64,000 bases of DNA from Candidatus Flexifilum breve (GTDB lineage Bacteria > Chloroflexota > Anaerolineae > Aggregatilineales > Phototrophicaceae), in NCBI GenBank assembly GCA_016717205.1, contig JADKGC010000001.1:248001-312000 (forward strand). The letters run 5' to 3'. The notes under the pieces were generated by a model. The model was not told the origin of the DNA. It did no database searches and saw only the letters and a program-made list of their open reading frames with translations. Shown in pieces: positions 50,457 to 58,222 of this stretch. The first letter of the stretch is position 1, and the number at the start of each line of letters is the position of its first letter. The translations under genes were made by a program, and so were the position numbers.

Positions 50457-51047
50457 GGTGAACTCCCCGAGGTGCATCACGTCAAAGTGCTAACATGTAC
50501 CACCTTCCGCGGGGTTTCACCAACCAAAACACCACCGAACACGATCAATCGCGTCCCTACGAAAACGAATTTGGTCTGGCAAGCCATGTTGGCTCCCCTC
50601 CCTCAATTCGGTTGAGGACAGGACACTTTTAACATGGGGAACCCTTAAGGAGCTCGTTTGAGGGAAAACGTGGTTTGTAGGGACGCGCAACGGCGCGTCC
50701 GTTGCGCCCCTATTCCGGCGGACGCGCCGTTGCGCGTCCCTACAATCCCCTCGATTGTTAAAACTGTCCCTCCGTCAACTGAATTCGGGGAGGGTCCGGA
50801 GGCTAACAGGGGTAGATATTTTACGATTCCCCATCGAACACCGTCTTCTTCGCCGAGAACCTGTAGGGACGAGGCATGCCTCGTCCGTTTCTTTATCCGA
50901 ATTAGACAACGGATCGGTTGTCCGTGAAAGCAAAACAGGTGTTTTAACGGATGTGGTGGTCGTGTGAGCACAGGAGGACGAGGCATGCCTCGTCCCTACA
51001 ATTAAAAACCGACCCCTGTTAGGGGTCTGAGGTGGGGTCTGTACTGG
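50457..51047. repeat. Repeat-filled spacer with several hairpin elements
   Basis: A 591-base gap without a credible gene. It holds a truncated hairpin (50542-50560) followed by the block also found near 17490-17520. It then holds a perfect 25-bp inverted repeat (50677-50701 with 50719-50743, starting GTAGGGACGCG). Two copies of GGACGAGGCATGCCTCGTCC follow in opposite orientation (50867-50886 and 50976-50995), and an outer pair CTAACAGGGGT (50803-50813) and ACCCCTGTTAG (51012-51022). It looks like a nest of successive insertions. Confidence 0.8.
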
Positions 51048-52211
51048 CTACTGCTCGGCGCGGGTCTTCCAAATCTCGACGATGTCAGCTTGCGGCAGGT
51101 CACGCTCTCTAAACCAGTACATGGGTTCGTCCAACCGCCACGGTTCATCGGACCAGTAGCCCGCAATCGCCTGCGTGAGCATATTCCCAGCATCATCGTA
51201 GAACTGCCCGCGCAGTTCTTGCAGCACTTGCAGCGTATAGGCCGTGGCCTCACCATCTTCGCGCATGATCTGCGCGGCGGCCAGATTGTGCAGGTGCACG
51301 CCAACCTGGAACGGGAGCAGCGACTGGGTGTAGGCTTCAACCGCCTGACTAAAGGTCTCTGCCGCCTGATCGACATCCCCTGCCAGCACCAGCAGCAGAC
51401 CGATCTGCCCGGCGATGATGCCGCGCAGTTCCGGGTCATCCGCTTGTTCGAGCGCGGCGCGCAGCTGCGTATAGAGCTGATCGCCGTCACCGCTCTCCCA
51501 TGCCTCACAGGCTGCATCCAGCGCCGCGATCTCGCGATCAGTCAGGCCGCAGGGGCCGCCGTGCCAGTCGCGCCAGTCGAACAGCATCTGGTTCTCACCC
51601 CACTCGCCGTACTGCGGCACGAGCGCGTCCAGATCGACCTCAATCTCCGAGCTATCCTGCAAAACCAACAGCGGAAAGTCGTTGGTTTCGACATTCGTCG
51701 TGATCGACCCATCCGCGTTATAGGCGATCACCGACACTTCGATACGAACCTGCACCGCCGTCGGTTCAGCGTATGTGAGCATCAGCGAGAGCGAGTCGCG
51801 ACTGGTGGCCGGAGCACTGCTGGTGGTCAGGTCGCGTTCACTGCTGTCATAGGGCAGCCATTCGTCGTCATCGCTGCCGCGGGTATAGGCCCGCAGGCGC
51901 ACCTGCGCGTTGCTCTGCGCGTTCGAAAACCATGTCGCGTCATATTCGGCACCGACGTATAACTGCCGCCCGGCGAGCAGCAGCACAGGGAGCTGTTCCT
52001 GCATGAACAACTGCATCTGTGCATTATCGCTGACGGGGAAGATGATGCGCGGCGTCGCCTGCACGCGCCAAATCCCGTTCCGCGAATAATCGACCCCGGG
52101 GAACACGCGCGGCGTCGGCGTCGGTATGGGCGGTGTCGAGACTTCCAGGCGCACCCCGCACCCGGTCAACGTGAGGAGGAGCAGCAGTGCAGCGATCAGA
52201 TAGGCAGCCAT
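51048..52211 (-). CDS. Lipoprotein of unknown function with helical repeat region
   Basis: A 387-residue exported lipoprotein. The signal peptide ends with the lipobox LTGC (Cys at about residue 18), followed by a short Pro/Thr-rich linker (TPPIPTPTPR). The first half is a beta-rich region of unknown type. The second half (about 225-360) has TPR-like helices, for example the stretch from IAGQIGLLLVLAGDVDQAAETFSQAVEA. Its start overlaps the end of the histidine kinase gene by 16 bases, and no ribosome site precedes it, so coupled translation is likely. It may be an accessory sensor or a target of the adjacent two-component system. Not recognised as a named family. Confidence 0.8.
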   Translation of the reverse strand: MAAYLIAALLLLLTLTGCGVRLEVSTPPIPTPTPRVFPGVDYSRNGIWRVQATPRIIFPVSDNAQMQLFMQEQLPVLLLAGRQLYVGAEYDATWFSNAQSNAQVRLRAYTRGSDDDEWLPYDSSERDLTTSSAPATSRDSLSLMLTYAEPTAVQVRIEVSVIAYNADGSITTNVETNDFPLLVLQDSSEIEVDLDALVPQYGEWGENQMLFDWRDWHGGPCGLTDREIAALDAACEAWESGDGDQLYTQLRAALEQADDPELRGIIAGQIGLLLVLAGDVDQAAETFSQAVEAYTQSLLPFQVGVHLHNLAAAQIMREDGEATAYTLQVLQELRGQFYDDAGNMLTQAIAGYWSDEPWRLDEPMYWFRERDLPQADIVEIWKTRAEQ

Positions 52212-53575
52212 AGGGTAATGATCGTCCCTTTACCAACAATGCTTTCGGCGCTGATGCTGCCATGATGCAGTTCGACGATCTTCTTGACGATCGACAAGCC
52301 GAGGCCGCTCCCGCTATCATGCGGGCGACCGCGCACCAACGCTTCAAAAATCTTATCGGGCAGCAAATCCGGCGGGATGCCGTCGCCCGTATCCACCACG
52401 CGAATCACATACTGATCATCCGCTTTTTCGAGGCTAACGCGAATCTGCGCCCCGCTCCGCGAATACTTCAGGCTGTTGTCGACCAGATTGCTCAGCGCGC
52501 GCGCCAGCAAATCCTGATCGCCTTCCAGCGGCGCGCTTTTCAGCGACGAGTCGATTTCCAGCGTCTTGCCCTCGCGGATGGCACGTTCGTCATGCTGAAA
52601 ATACACCTCTTCGATCAAATCGAGCAAATCCAGCTTCTGCAGCGCGGGCGGCACATACGACAACCGCGCGTCGAACAGCAGGCTGTCGACGAGGCGCGTC
52701 AGGCGCTGCGCTTCTGTTTCGATGGTATACGCGGTCGCGCGCCAATCGGTTGCGCTGCTCTGTCCATCTTCGAGCGCGCGCAAATTGCCCGCGTGGGCGA
52801 TCACGGCGGCGAGCGGGTTGCGCATATCGTGCACAATCCGGCGCATGAACCGCTCATAGAACAGCGTCGCTGCGTCGGACTCGTTTTGCAGCGGGCGAGC
52901 GATCACGCTGTACGCACCATCCGGCGTGGGCGCGACCTGCACATTGATGCGCTCAGTTTCGCTCAGGGTGAGGCTTTGCGCCGTACTGCGGCGGCTTTCG
53001 ACGGAGCGCTGGAGCAGACGAGTCACTTCGGTACGCGGCGCGCTGCTCTGAAGTAGATAGCGCCGACCCGCCGCATTCGCCCACATCAGCTTTTGCTGCT
53101 GATCGAAGAGCGCCACCCCTTCGATCAACTGGTCTTGCACCAGCGTGAGGATGTTCAAACGGCGGCGGTTCGCTTCGGCGACCCGTCCCGCCTGCGCGGT
53201 CACGTAGGTGAGGAGGAGCAGCGTGATGAGAAACGCGCCGAGAAACCACAGCACGCCGACCGGATGGTTGGCGACGATGAACACCAGCGCCAGCGGGTGA
53301 TTCTGCGTCTGGGAGACGAAAAACGGCAGGAACACCCACACGCCGACCAGTCCAGCAGCGGCCAGCGCCCATGTGCGGCGTAAACGCGGGCGACGGTAGC
53401 TTACCCGGACGAGAATGATCACGGTCACTCCCAGCGTGAACAACATCACGCCATAGGCCTCACCGCTGGTGAAACGCAGCGTAACGTCGAGTCCGAGCGA
53501 CGTGAACACGGTGGGCACAATCACCCATGCGAGAGCCAAACCTATGCCTGCGATCAACCATGCGCGCCGCATCAC
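52196..53575 (-). CDS. Membrane sensor histidine kinase
   Basis: A 459-residue kinase. Four or five hydrophobic helices lie at about residues 5-140 with little external sequence, so the signal may be sensed in the membrane. A PAS-like segment (LIEGVALFDQQQKLMWANAAGR) follows. The phosphoacceptor box is RIVHDMRNPLAAV with His249. The ATPase core has NLVDNSLKYS, VDTGDGI and SGSGLGLSIVKKIVELHHG. It overlaps the OmpR-type regulator gene by 4 bases and the lipoprotein gene by 16, forming a tight three-gene unit. Confidence 0.93.
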   Translation of the reverse strand: MMRRAWLIAGIGLALAWVIVPTVFTSLGLDVTLRFTSGEAYGVMLFTLGVTVIILVRVSYRRPRLRRTWALAAAGLVGVWVFLPFFVSQTQNHPLALVFIVANHPVGVLWFLGAFLITLLLLTYVTAQAGRVAEANRRRLNILTLVQDQLIEGVALFDQQQKLMWANAAGRRYLLQSSAPRTEVTRLLQRSVESRRSTAQSLTLSETERINVQVAPTPDGAYSVIARPLQNESDAATLFYERFMRRIVHDMRNPLAAVIAHAGNLRALEDGQSSATDWRATAYTIETEAQRLTRLVDSLLFDARLSYVPPALQKLDLLDLIEEVYFQHDERAIREGKTLEIDSSLKSAPLEGDQDLLARALSNLVDNSLKYSRSGAQIRVSLEKADDQYVIRVVDTGDGIPPDLLPDKIFEALVRGRPHDSGSGLGLSIVKKIVELHHGSISAESIVGKGTIITLWLPI

Positions 53576-54282
53576 ACCACCAACCGATAACCTGTGCCAT
53601 GAACCGTTTCGATCAATTCGTCGCGCTGCAGGTGCAGCTTGCGCCGCACCGCCGCGATATGCCGGTCGACCGTGCGTTCATAGCCGACCCACTCATAGCC
53701 CCACACCTGATTCAGCAGTTGTTCGCGCGTCCATTCGCGGCGTGGGTTGCGCGCCAGAAACGCCAGCAGCGCGAACTCAATCGGCGTCAGGTCAATTTCC
53801 TGCCCCGCTTTGGTGATGCGATAGCGCGTCAGGTCGATCACCAGATCGCCGATGCGCAGTTCGTCGGTGCTCGGCGCGGCCTGTGTCTCTTTGCGCACGT
53901 GCTGAATGGCGCTGAGCGTGGCGCGGATTTGCAGGATGAGCGCGTTCGCATCCCACGGTTTGGTCACGAAGGCGATGGCGCCCTGCCCCAAACTCTCGAT
54001 CTGCCATTCCGGGTAGGACGTGAGCATAATCACGGGGATGAAGCGATTCAAGGCGCGCACATGCCGCAGCACGTCTAACCCGCCCATGGCGTTCGGGTTG
54101 CTTTCCTCCAACACCACGTCGAGCAGAATGAGGTCGGGCGCAGCCTCGGCGATGCGCGCCAGCGCTTCCGTCCCATTCGCGGCCACCCGCACGTCAAAAC
54201 CCGCCCGCCCTAGCAGCGTGGCCAGAGCGGAGCGGATTGCTTCTTCGTCGTCGACAATCAGGAGCGCCAGTCGTTCATTCAT
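53572..54282 (-). CDS. OmpR/PhoB-family response regulator
   Basis: A 236-residue DNA-binding regulator. The receiver has IVDDEE, phosphoacceptor Asp55 in ILLDVVL, Thr in LTSYPE and Lys in TKPW. An insertion (EESNPNAMGG) follows the Asp. The C-terminal winged helix has LTPIEFALLAFLARNPRREWTREQLL and VDRHIAAVRRKL. It is the cognate partner of the kinase encoded next, with which it overlaps. It is the only two-component response regulator in this window with a DNA-binding domain. Confidence 0.95.
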   Translation of the reverse strand: MNERLALLIVDDEEAIRSALATLLGRAGFDVRVAANGTEALARIAEAAPDLILLDVVLEESNPNAMGGLDVLRHVRALNRFIPVIMLTSYPEWQIESLGQGAIAFVTKPWDANALILQIRATLSAIQHVRKETQAAPSTDELRIGDLVIDLTRYRITKAGQEIDLTPIEFALLAFLARNPRREWTREQLLNQVWGYEWVGYERTVDRHIAAVRRKLHLQRDELIETVHGTGYRLVV

Positions 54283-54315
54283 GGGGTTGATTATAACCCT
54301 GTTCGCATTTCGCCG

Positions 54316-55104
54316 TTATTCGCCTACCGAGTAATCGACCACGGTCTGCATCGCGTTATCGAGCAGCACTTCGGCGAGCGGCGTTTCACCTTCGAGGAAG
54401 ATTACGCGCCACAGCCCATCATCCGCCCGTTCGACCTGCGTCGTCCACGTGCGCCCGGCGACCGCATCGGCAATCGCCTGCGTGCGGAAAGCGACGGACA
54501 CCGCTGCCGACTGCGCCATCGACTGCCATTCTTCATACGACACCACGTTCGGGAAGTATACGCTCACTAACTGCGGGTTGGTGAGATCATCGGGCGTCAG
54601 GCCATTGTCGAAGCGAATGGCCAGCGCCAGCGAGTCTTCGCCGATATCCACGTACACACCCCACCAGCGATTCCAGCCGTCCCAATCAACCCAGATGTTG
54701 TAGGCCGACGGGTTTTCCACGAGCGCCAGCACGTCCGGCGCATTGTCGATGAATTCGCGCAGCAGCGGGTAGGCGGCGTCACGCTGCGCCTCGGAGGCGC
54801 TGAAGTGCGCCTCAAAGCTGTAGATTTTGCCGAGCGCCGGGTCAACATCCGCCCAGCCGAGGTCTTCGCCATCCGCATCCCAGAACTGCACCCGCCAGAT
54901 ATGATAGGCGTTCTGCGTATCATAGGCGGCGGCCGTCCACCCGTCGATCTGTCCGAGACCGCTGGCGAGAATGGGATTGGTCAGCGCGAGGTCAATCGCG
55001 TCTTGTTCGCTGACGCCGTCCTGCGCCTTCAGCGCGCTGCGCGCGGCGGAGCTGACAACCAGCACAAGCGTGAGCGCAAGCGCGAACCGGAAGAGACGTT
55101 TCAT
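54316..55104 (-). CDS. Secreted protein of unknown function
   Basis: A 262-residue exported protein. The signal peptide (about 1-28) ends AARSALKAQ. The mature part begins GVSEQDAIDLALTNP, which recalls PepSY-type segments. It has WRVQFWDADGEDLGWADVDPALGKIYSFEAHF and, near the end, RADDGLWRVIFLEGETPLAEVLLD, two stretches that look like diverged repeats of the same fold. AAGGAG lies 7 bases before ATG 55104. It lies between the DUF1501 gene and the OmpR-type regulator gene, all in one direction. PepSY domains are often inhibitory or signal-binding, so it could be a ligand of the adjacent kinase (speculative). Confidence 0.75.
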   Translation of the reverse strand: MKRLFRFALALTLVLVVSSAARSALKAQDGVSEQDAIDLALTNPILASGLGQIDGWTAAAYDTQNAYHIWRVQFWDADGEDLGWADVDPALGKIYSFEAHFSASEAQRDAAYPLLREFIDNAPDVLALVENPSAYNIWVDWDGWNRWWGVYVDIGEDSLALAIRFDNGLTPDDLTNPQLVSVYFPNVVSYEEWQSMAQSAAVSVAFRTQAIADAVAGRTWTTQVERADDGLWRVIFLEGETPLAEVLLDNAMQTVVDYSVGE

Positions 55105-55185
55105 GGGGTTCTCCTTTGACATGACTATTCGCATCGGTCAGGGTTACGGTCGGCTGCGCGGGTTGCTCCGCGACCGGGCGACACA

Positions 55186-56448
55186 TTACGCCCGCTCCCG
55201 GATCAAACCACGCAGGTTCGGCGTATAGCCGGGGAAGATCTGGTCGATGGCCGAGTTGCTCACCCGCTTGGTGAGGATTTCCGCCAGCACATCACGGTAG
55301 TCGATGGTCACGGCGAGGTCGCCCTCGTCGAGCGCGTCATCGGCCAGGCCGCGCCAGTCGGCGACCATGCCGCCCGTGACGCCGCCACCCATCACAAACA
55401 TCGCGCTCGCCCGCCCGTGATCCGTCCCGGCGCTGGCGTTTTCGCTGGCGGTGCGCCCGAACTCGCTCATGGTGACGACGGTGACGTTCGCCATATAGTC
55501 GCGCAGGTCGCTGTAGAAGGCCGCGAGTCCCTCCGCGAACTCGGTTAAGCGGTTCGCCAGTTCGCCATCGGTGCTGCCCTGACCGTCGTGCGTATCCCAC
55601 CCGCCGATATCCACGCAGCCGACCTCCAACCCAACATCCGCCTTAATGAGCTGTGCGATCTGCCGTAAGCCCATACCGAATTCGGTATCCGGATATAGCG
55701 CGCCGTAGCCCGGCGGATATTCGAGCGCCGACAGTGCCGCCAGCTGCTCCATCGTGCCAAACACGCCGGAAGCCTGCACGGTGAGCGCGTCGACCGGTGC
55801 TTGTACGCTGTACAACCCACTGAATGTGCGCTGAATGGTCGAGAGCTGATCGGTGCGCCCGGCGAGATGAAAATCTGTGATGGAGCGCAGCGCCAGCGCC
55901 GAGATCGGACCGCGCAGCGAACCCTGCAGCATCGACCCCATGCCGATCGCGCGGAACGGCGAGTTGTTTTGCCACGCGGCCGATTGCAGGTGGCGGTTGA
56001 TCCAGCCCGTCCCGGTGAGTTTGTCGCCGGGAATACCGCGTTCCATGTACTCCATCGCGTCGAAGTGCGAGCGCGTCGGGTCAGGCGACCCCGCGCCATG
56101 AATCACGGTGAGTGCCCCGGCGTCGAACACTTCTTTGAGCGGACGCAGGGCCGGATGCAGACCGAAGAAGCCATCAAGGTCAATCGCGCTCGAGTCGCTG
56201 CCGTCCGGCGCGCTGATGCCAATCGTCGGGCGCCGGTCGTAGTAATTCGCGCCTTCGCCGAAGGGCACGACGGCGTTCAGGCCATCCATGCCGCCGCGCT
56301 GGAAGATCGCCACCAGCACATCGCGGTTGGCGCGGTCGCCCTGCGCGAAGGCCATGCGCGGCATCCATGAGGGGAACAAGTGCGTTCCCAAACCGATCAC
56401 CGCCGCTTTCCCGGTTGCCTTCAAAAATCCACGTCGTGAAATGCTCAT
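55186..56448 (-). CDS. DUF1501 protein with Tat signal
   Basis: A 420-residue exported protein. The Tat motif SRRGFLKATG is at the N-terminus. The DUF1501 pattern is clear: LVAIFQRGGMDGLNAVVP, ATGSPDPTRSHFDAM-like AGSPDPTRSHFDAMEYME, and DIGGWDTHDGQG, followed by TMSEFGRTASENASAGTDHGRA. The fold is alkaline-phosphatase-like, with metal-binding Asp and His residues in these blocks. GAGGA lies 6 bases before ATG 56448. It follows the DUF1800 gene by 35 bases, a pairing conserved in many bacteria. Function unproved; roles in cell-surface or polysaccharide processes have been proposed. Confidence 0.92.
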   Translation of the reverse strand: MSISRRGFLKATGKAAVIGLGTHLFPSWMPRMAFAQGDRANRDVLVAIFQRGGMDGLNAVVPFGEGANYYDRRPTIGISAPDGSDSSAIDLDGFFGLHPALRPLKEVFDAGALTVIHGAGSPDPTRSHFDAMEYMERGIPGDKLTGTGWINRHLQSAAWQNNSPFRAIGMGSMLQGSLRGPISALALRSITDFHLAGRTDQLSTIQRTFSGLYSVQAPVDALTVQASGVFGTMEQLAALSALEYPPGYGALYPDTEFGMGLRQIAQLIKADVGLEVGCVDIGGWDTHDGQGSTDGELANRLTEFAEGLAAFYSDLRDYMANVTVVTMSEFGRTASENASAGTDHGRASAMFVMGGGVTGGMVADWRGLADDALDEGDLAVTIDYRDVLAEILTKRVSNSAIDQIFPGYTPNLRGLIRERA

Positions 56449-56483
56449 CTCATTCCTCTTGGTCTAAAGTCGCTGCGGACGGC

Positions 56484-58019
56484 TTACTGCCACTGGAAGT
56501 ACGGCGAGGCCATGACGAGACCGACCAGCCCCGGCAGTTTTTCATAGCGCGCGCTCTCGGTGAGCGGTTCGTCTGGGTTGGCCGCCCGTGACACATAGGC
56601 GATCAGTTGATCGCGGTCGGCGCTGGCGATGGGGAAGCCGAGGATCTGCGCGGTCGTCGCGTCGACCAGTTCACCCGCCGTCGCCGCTGCTGGTATAACC
56701 CGATCCAGATTGAGCGCGACGCCGGGGAGGTACCCCTCGCCGCCCAACGCCATGAGCAGTGCCGCGTTCCAGCGATGCAGGAGCGAATTGGTGTTGATCC
56801 ACGCGGCGGCCACGTCGGGGTAACCATTGGGCGGCTGCCAACCATACGGGATGTGCCCGAGCGGCTCGATCAGGTAGTAGACCGTCTCGATGCCTTCGAT
56901 CTGCAAACCGGAGCTGAGCGTGCGCGTCATCGCCACGACGTAGTCCAGCGGGCGGCGGAATTTCTGCCCGGCGGAGCTCATGAATTCGCCGGAGAGCAGG
57001 ATGTGCCGCATGACCTGCCGGATGTCGCCATCGGTCTGCATGAAGACCTGCGCGGCGCTGTCGACCAGGCTGGCGGGCGGCAGGTCGCCGACAAAGCGGC
57101 GGATCAGCTTGCTGCTGATGAAGCGCGCCGTCGACGGATGCCGCGCGAGGATATCGAGCACCTGCAGCCCGTCTTCGATGCCGCGTCCGGCGGGCAGTGC
57201 ATTCCCCAACACCGTCTTCGCGCCCGTGTCGTGCATCTCCGCGTCAAACGTGAAGAAGCCATCCCACGCCGGGTTGTTCGTCCACCCGGTGAAAGCGCGC
57301 GCCACTTCAGTGACATCCGCTTCCGTGTAACCGCCATCCACGCCGAGCGTGTGCAATTCCATCAGTTCGCGAGCGTAATTCTCGTTCGGATGGTCTTTGT
57401 CGCTCACGTCGTTGTCGAGGTAGTCGAGCATGGCCGGGCTTTGCGCCGACGCGAACAGCAGGTCGCGGAATTTGCCAAGCGCATGCGCCCGCGCCACGAT
57501 GCGGTCGTCGTACACTTTGCCCGCGACGAGGTCAAAAATCGGAATATTGAAGTGATCTGTCCAGAATTCGACCATGCGCTCGTAGAGCTGGCGTTCGCTG
57601 TAGGCGGCACGGTAGAAGCGCGCCCAGAGCGCCGTCGTAATCACATATTCGTAATTTTCGCTGCTGAGCTGGAGTAGTTCTTCGGGCGGCATCGTGAGCA
57701 CACGCCGCGCCCCGACAAACTCGTCAATCACAGGATCGGCGATATTGGCGTAATCCAACTGCCAGTCGATATAGCCTTCGATCCCGAGTTCGCGAATCCG
57801 GTCACGGTCTTGCGGGCGCACGCCCCACGTCAGCCGGTTGAGCACATGCTGTTCCGGCGACACATTGGCGAGGAACGCCGCGCCGGAGAAACCACCACCT
57901 TCCGCCTGCGCCTGCACGGCGCTCACCCCGCCGATTTTTTCGAGCGTGGTCGCAGCGGCGAGGCCGGCCATTGTCAGCCCGGCGAACTGCAGAAAACTGC
58001 GGCGCGATACCTGTGTCAT
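56484..58019 (-). CDS. DUF1800 protein with Tat signal
   Basis: A 511-residue exported protein. It has the Tat motif SRRSFLQFAGL and then the typical DUF1800 order: HVLNRLTWGVRPQDRDRIRELGIEGYIDWQL, RMVEFWTDHFNI, NENYARELMELHTLGVDGGYTE and FRRPLDYVVAMTRTL. AAAGGAG lies 7 bases before ATG 58019. It is the first gene of a run DUF1800, DUF1501, secreted protein, response regulator, kinase, lipoprotein with gaps of at most 81 bases. A GTACAG/CTGTAC palindrome (58045-58062) sits in front of it and may be regulatory. The biochemical role of the family is unknown. Confidence 0.92.
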   Translation of the reverse strand: MTQVSRRSFLQFAGLTMAGLAAATTLEKIGGVSAVQAQAEGGGFSGAAFLANVSPEQHVLNRLTWGVRPQDRDRIRELGIEGYIDWQLDYANIADPVIDEFVGARRVLTMPPEELLQLSSENYEYVITTALWARFYRAAYSERQLYERMVEFWTDHFNIPIFDLVAGKVYDDRIVARAHALGKFRDLLFASAQSPAMLDYLDNDVSDKDHPNENYARELMELHTLGVDGGYTEADVTEVARAFTGWTNNPAWDGFFTFDAEMHDTGAKTVLGNALPAGRGIEDGLQVLDILARHPSTARFISSKLIRRFVGDLPPASLVDSAAQVFMQTDGDIRQVMRHILLSGEFMSSAGQKFRRPLDYVVAMTRTLSSGLQIEGIETVYYLIEPLGHIPYGWQPPNGYPDVAAAWINTNSLLHRWNAALLMALGGEGYLPGVALNLDRVIPAAATAGELVDATTAQILGFPIASADRDQLIAYVSRAANPDEPLTESARYEKLPGLVGLVMASPYFQWQ

Positions 58020-58133
58020 CGGCAATCTCCTTTGCATTGCGGTCGTACAGGACTCACTGTACGGGGGAGAGTCGCCGCCGATGTGACGCAGTTGTGACGG
58101 TTTGGTTACAAATTTGACGGAGACGGACGAATT

Positions 58134-58218
58134 TCGCCTCACCCCAAGAACCTAGCGGTTCTTTGCCCCTCTCCCGTGGGAGAGGGGCGGTTGAGCGCAG
58201 CGAAACGGGATGAGGCGA
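58134..58218. repeat. Two-stem repeat element with outer arms
   Basis: Outer arms TCGCCTCA (58134-58141) and TGAGGCGA (58211-58218) enclose AAGAACC/GGTTCTT (58146-58163) and GCCCCTCTCCC/GGGAGAGGGGC (58165-58188). The layout matches 26789-26882. It lies between the MMPL gene end and the DUF1800 promoter region. Confidence 0.75.
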
Positions 58219-58222
58219 AGTA

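Noticed and set aside
50457..51047. CRISPR-like appearance of repeated words
   Set aside because: Repeats are palindromes of differing sequence at irregular spacing in both orientations; no regular spacers and no cas genes.
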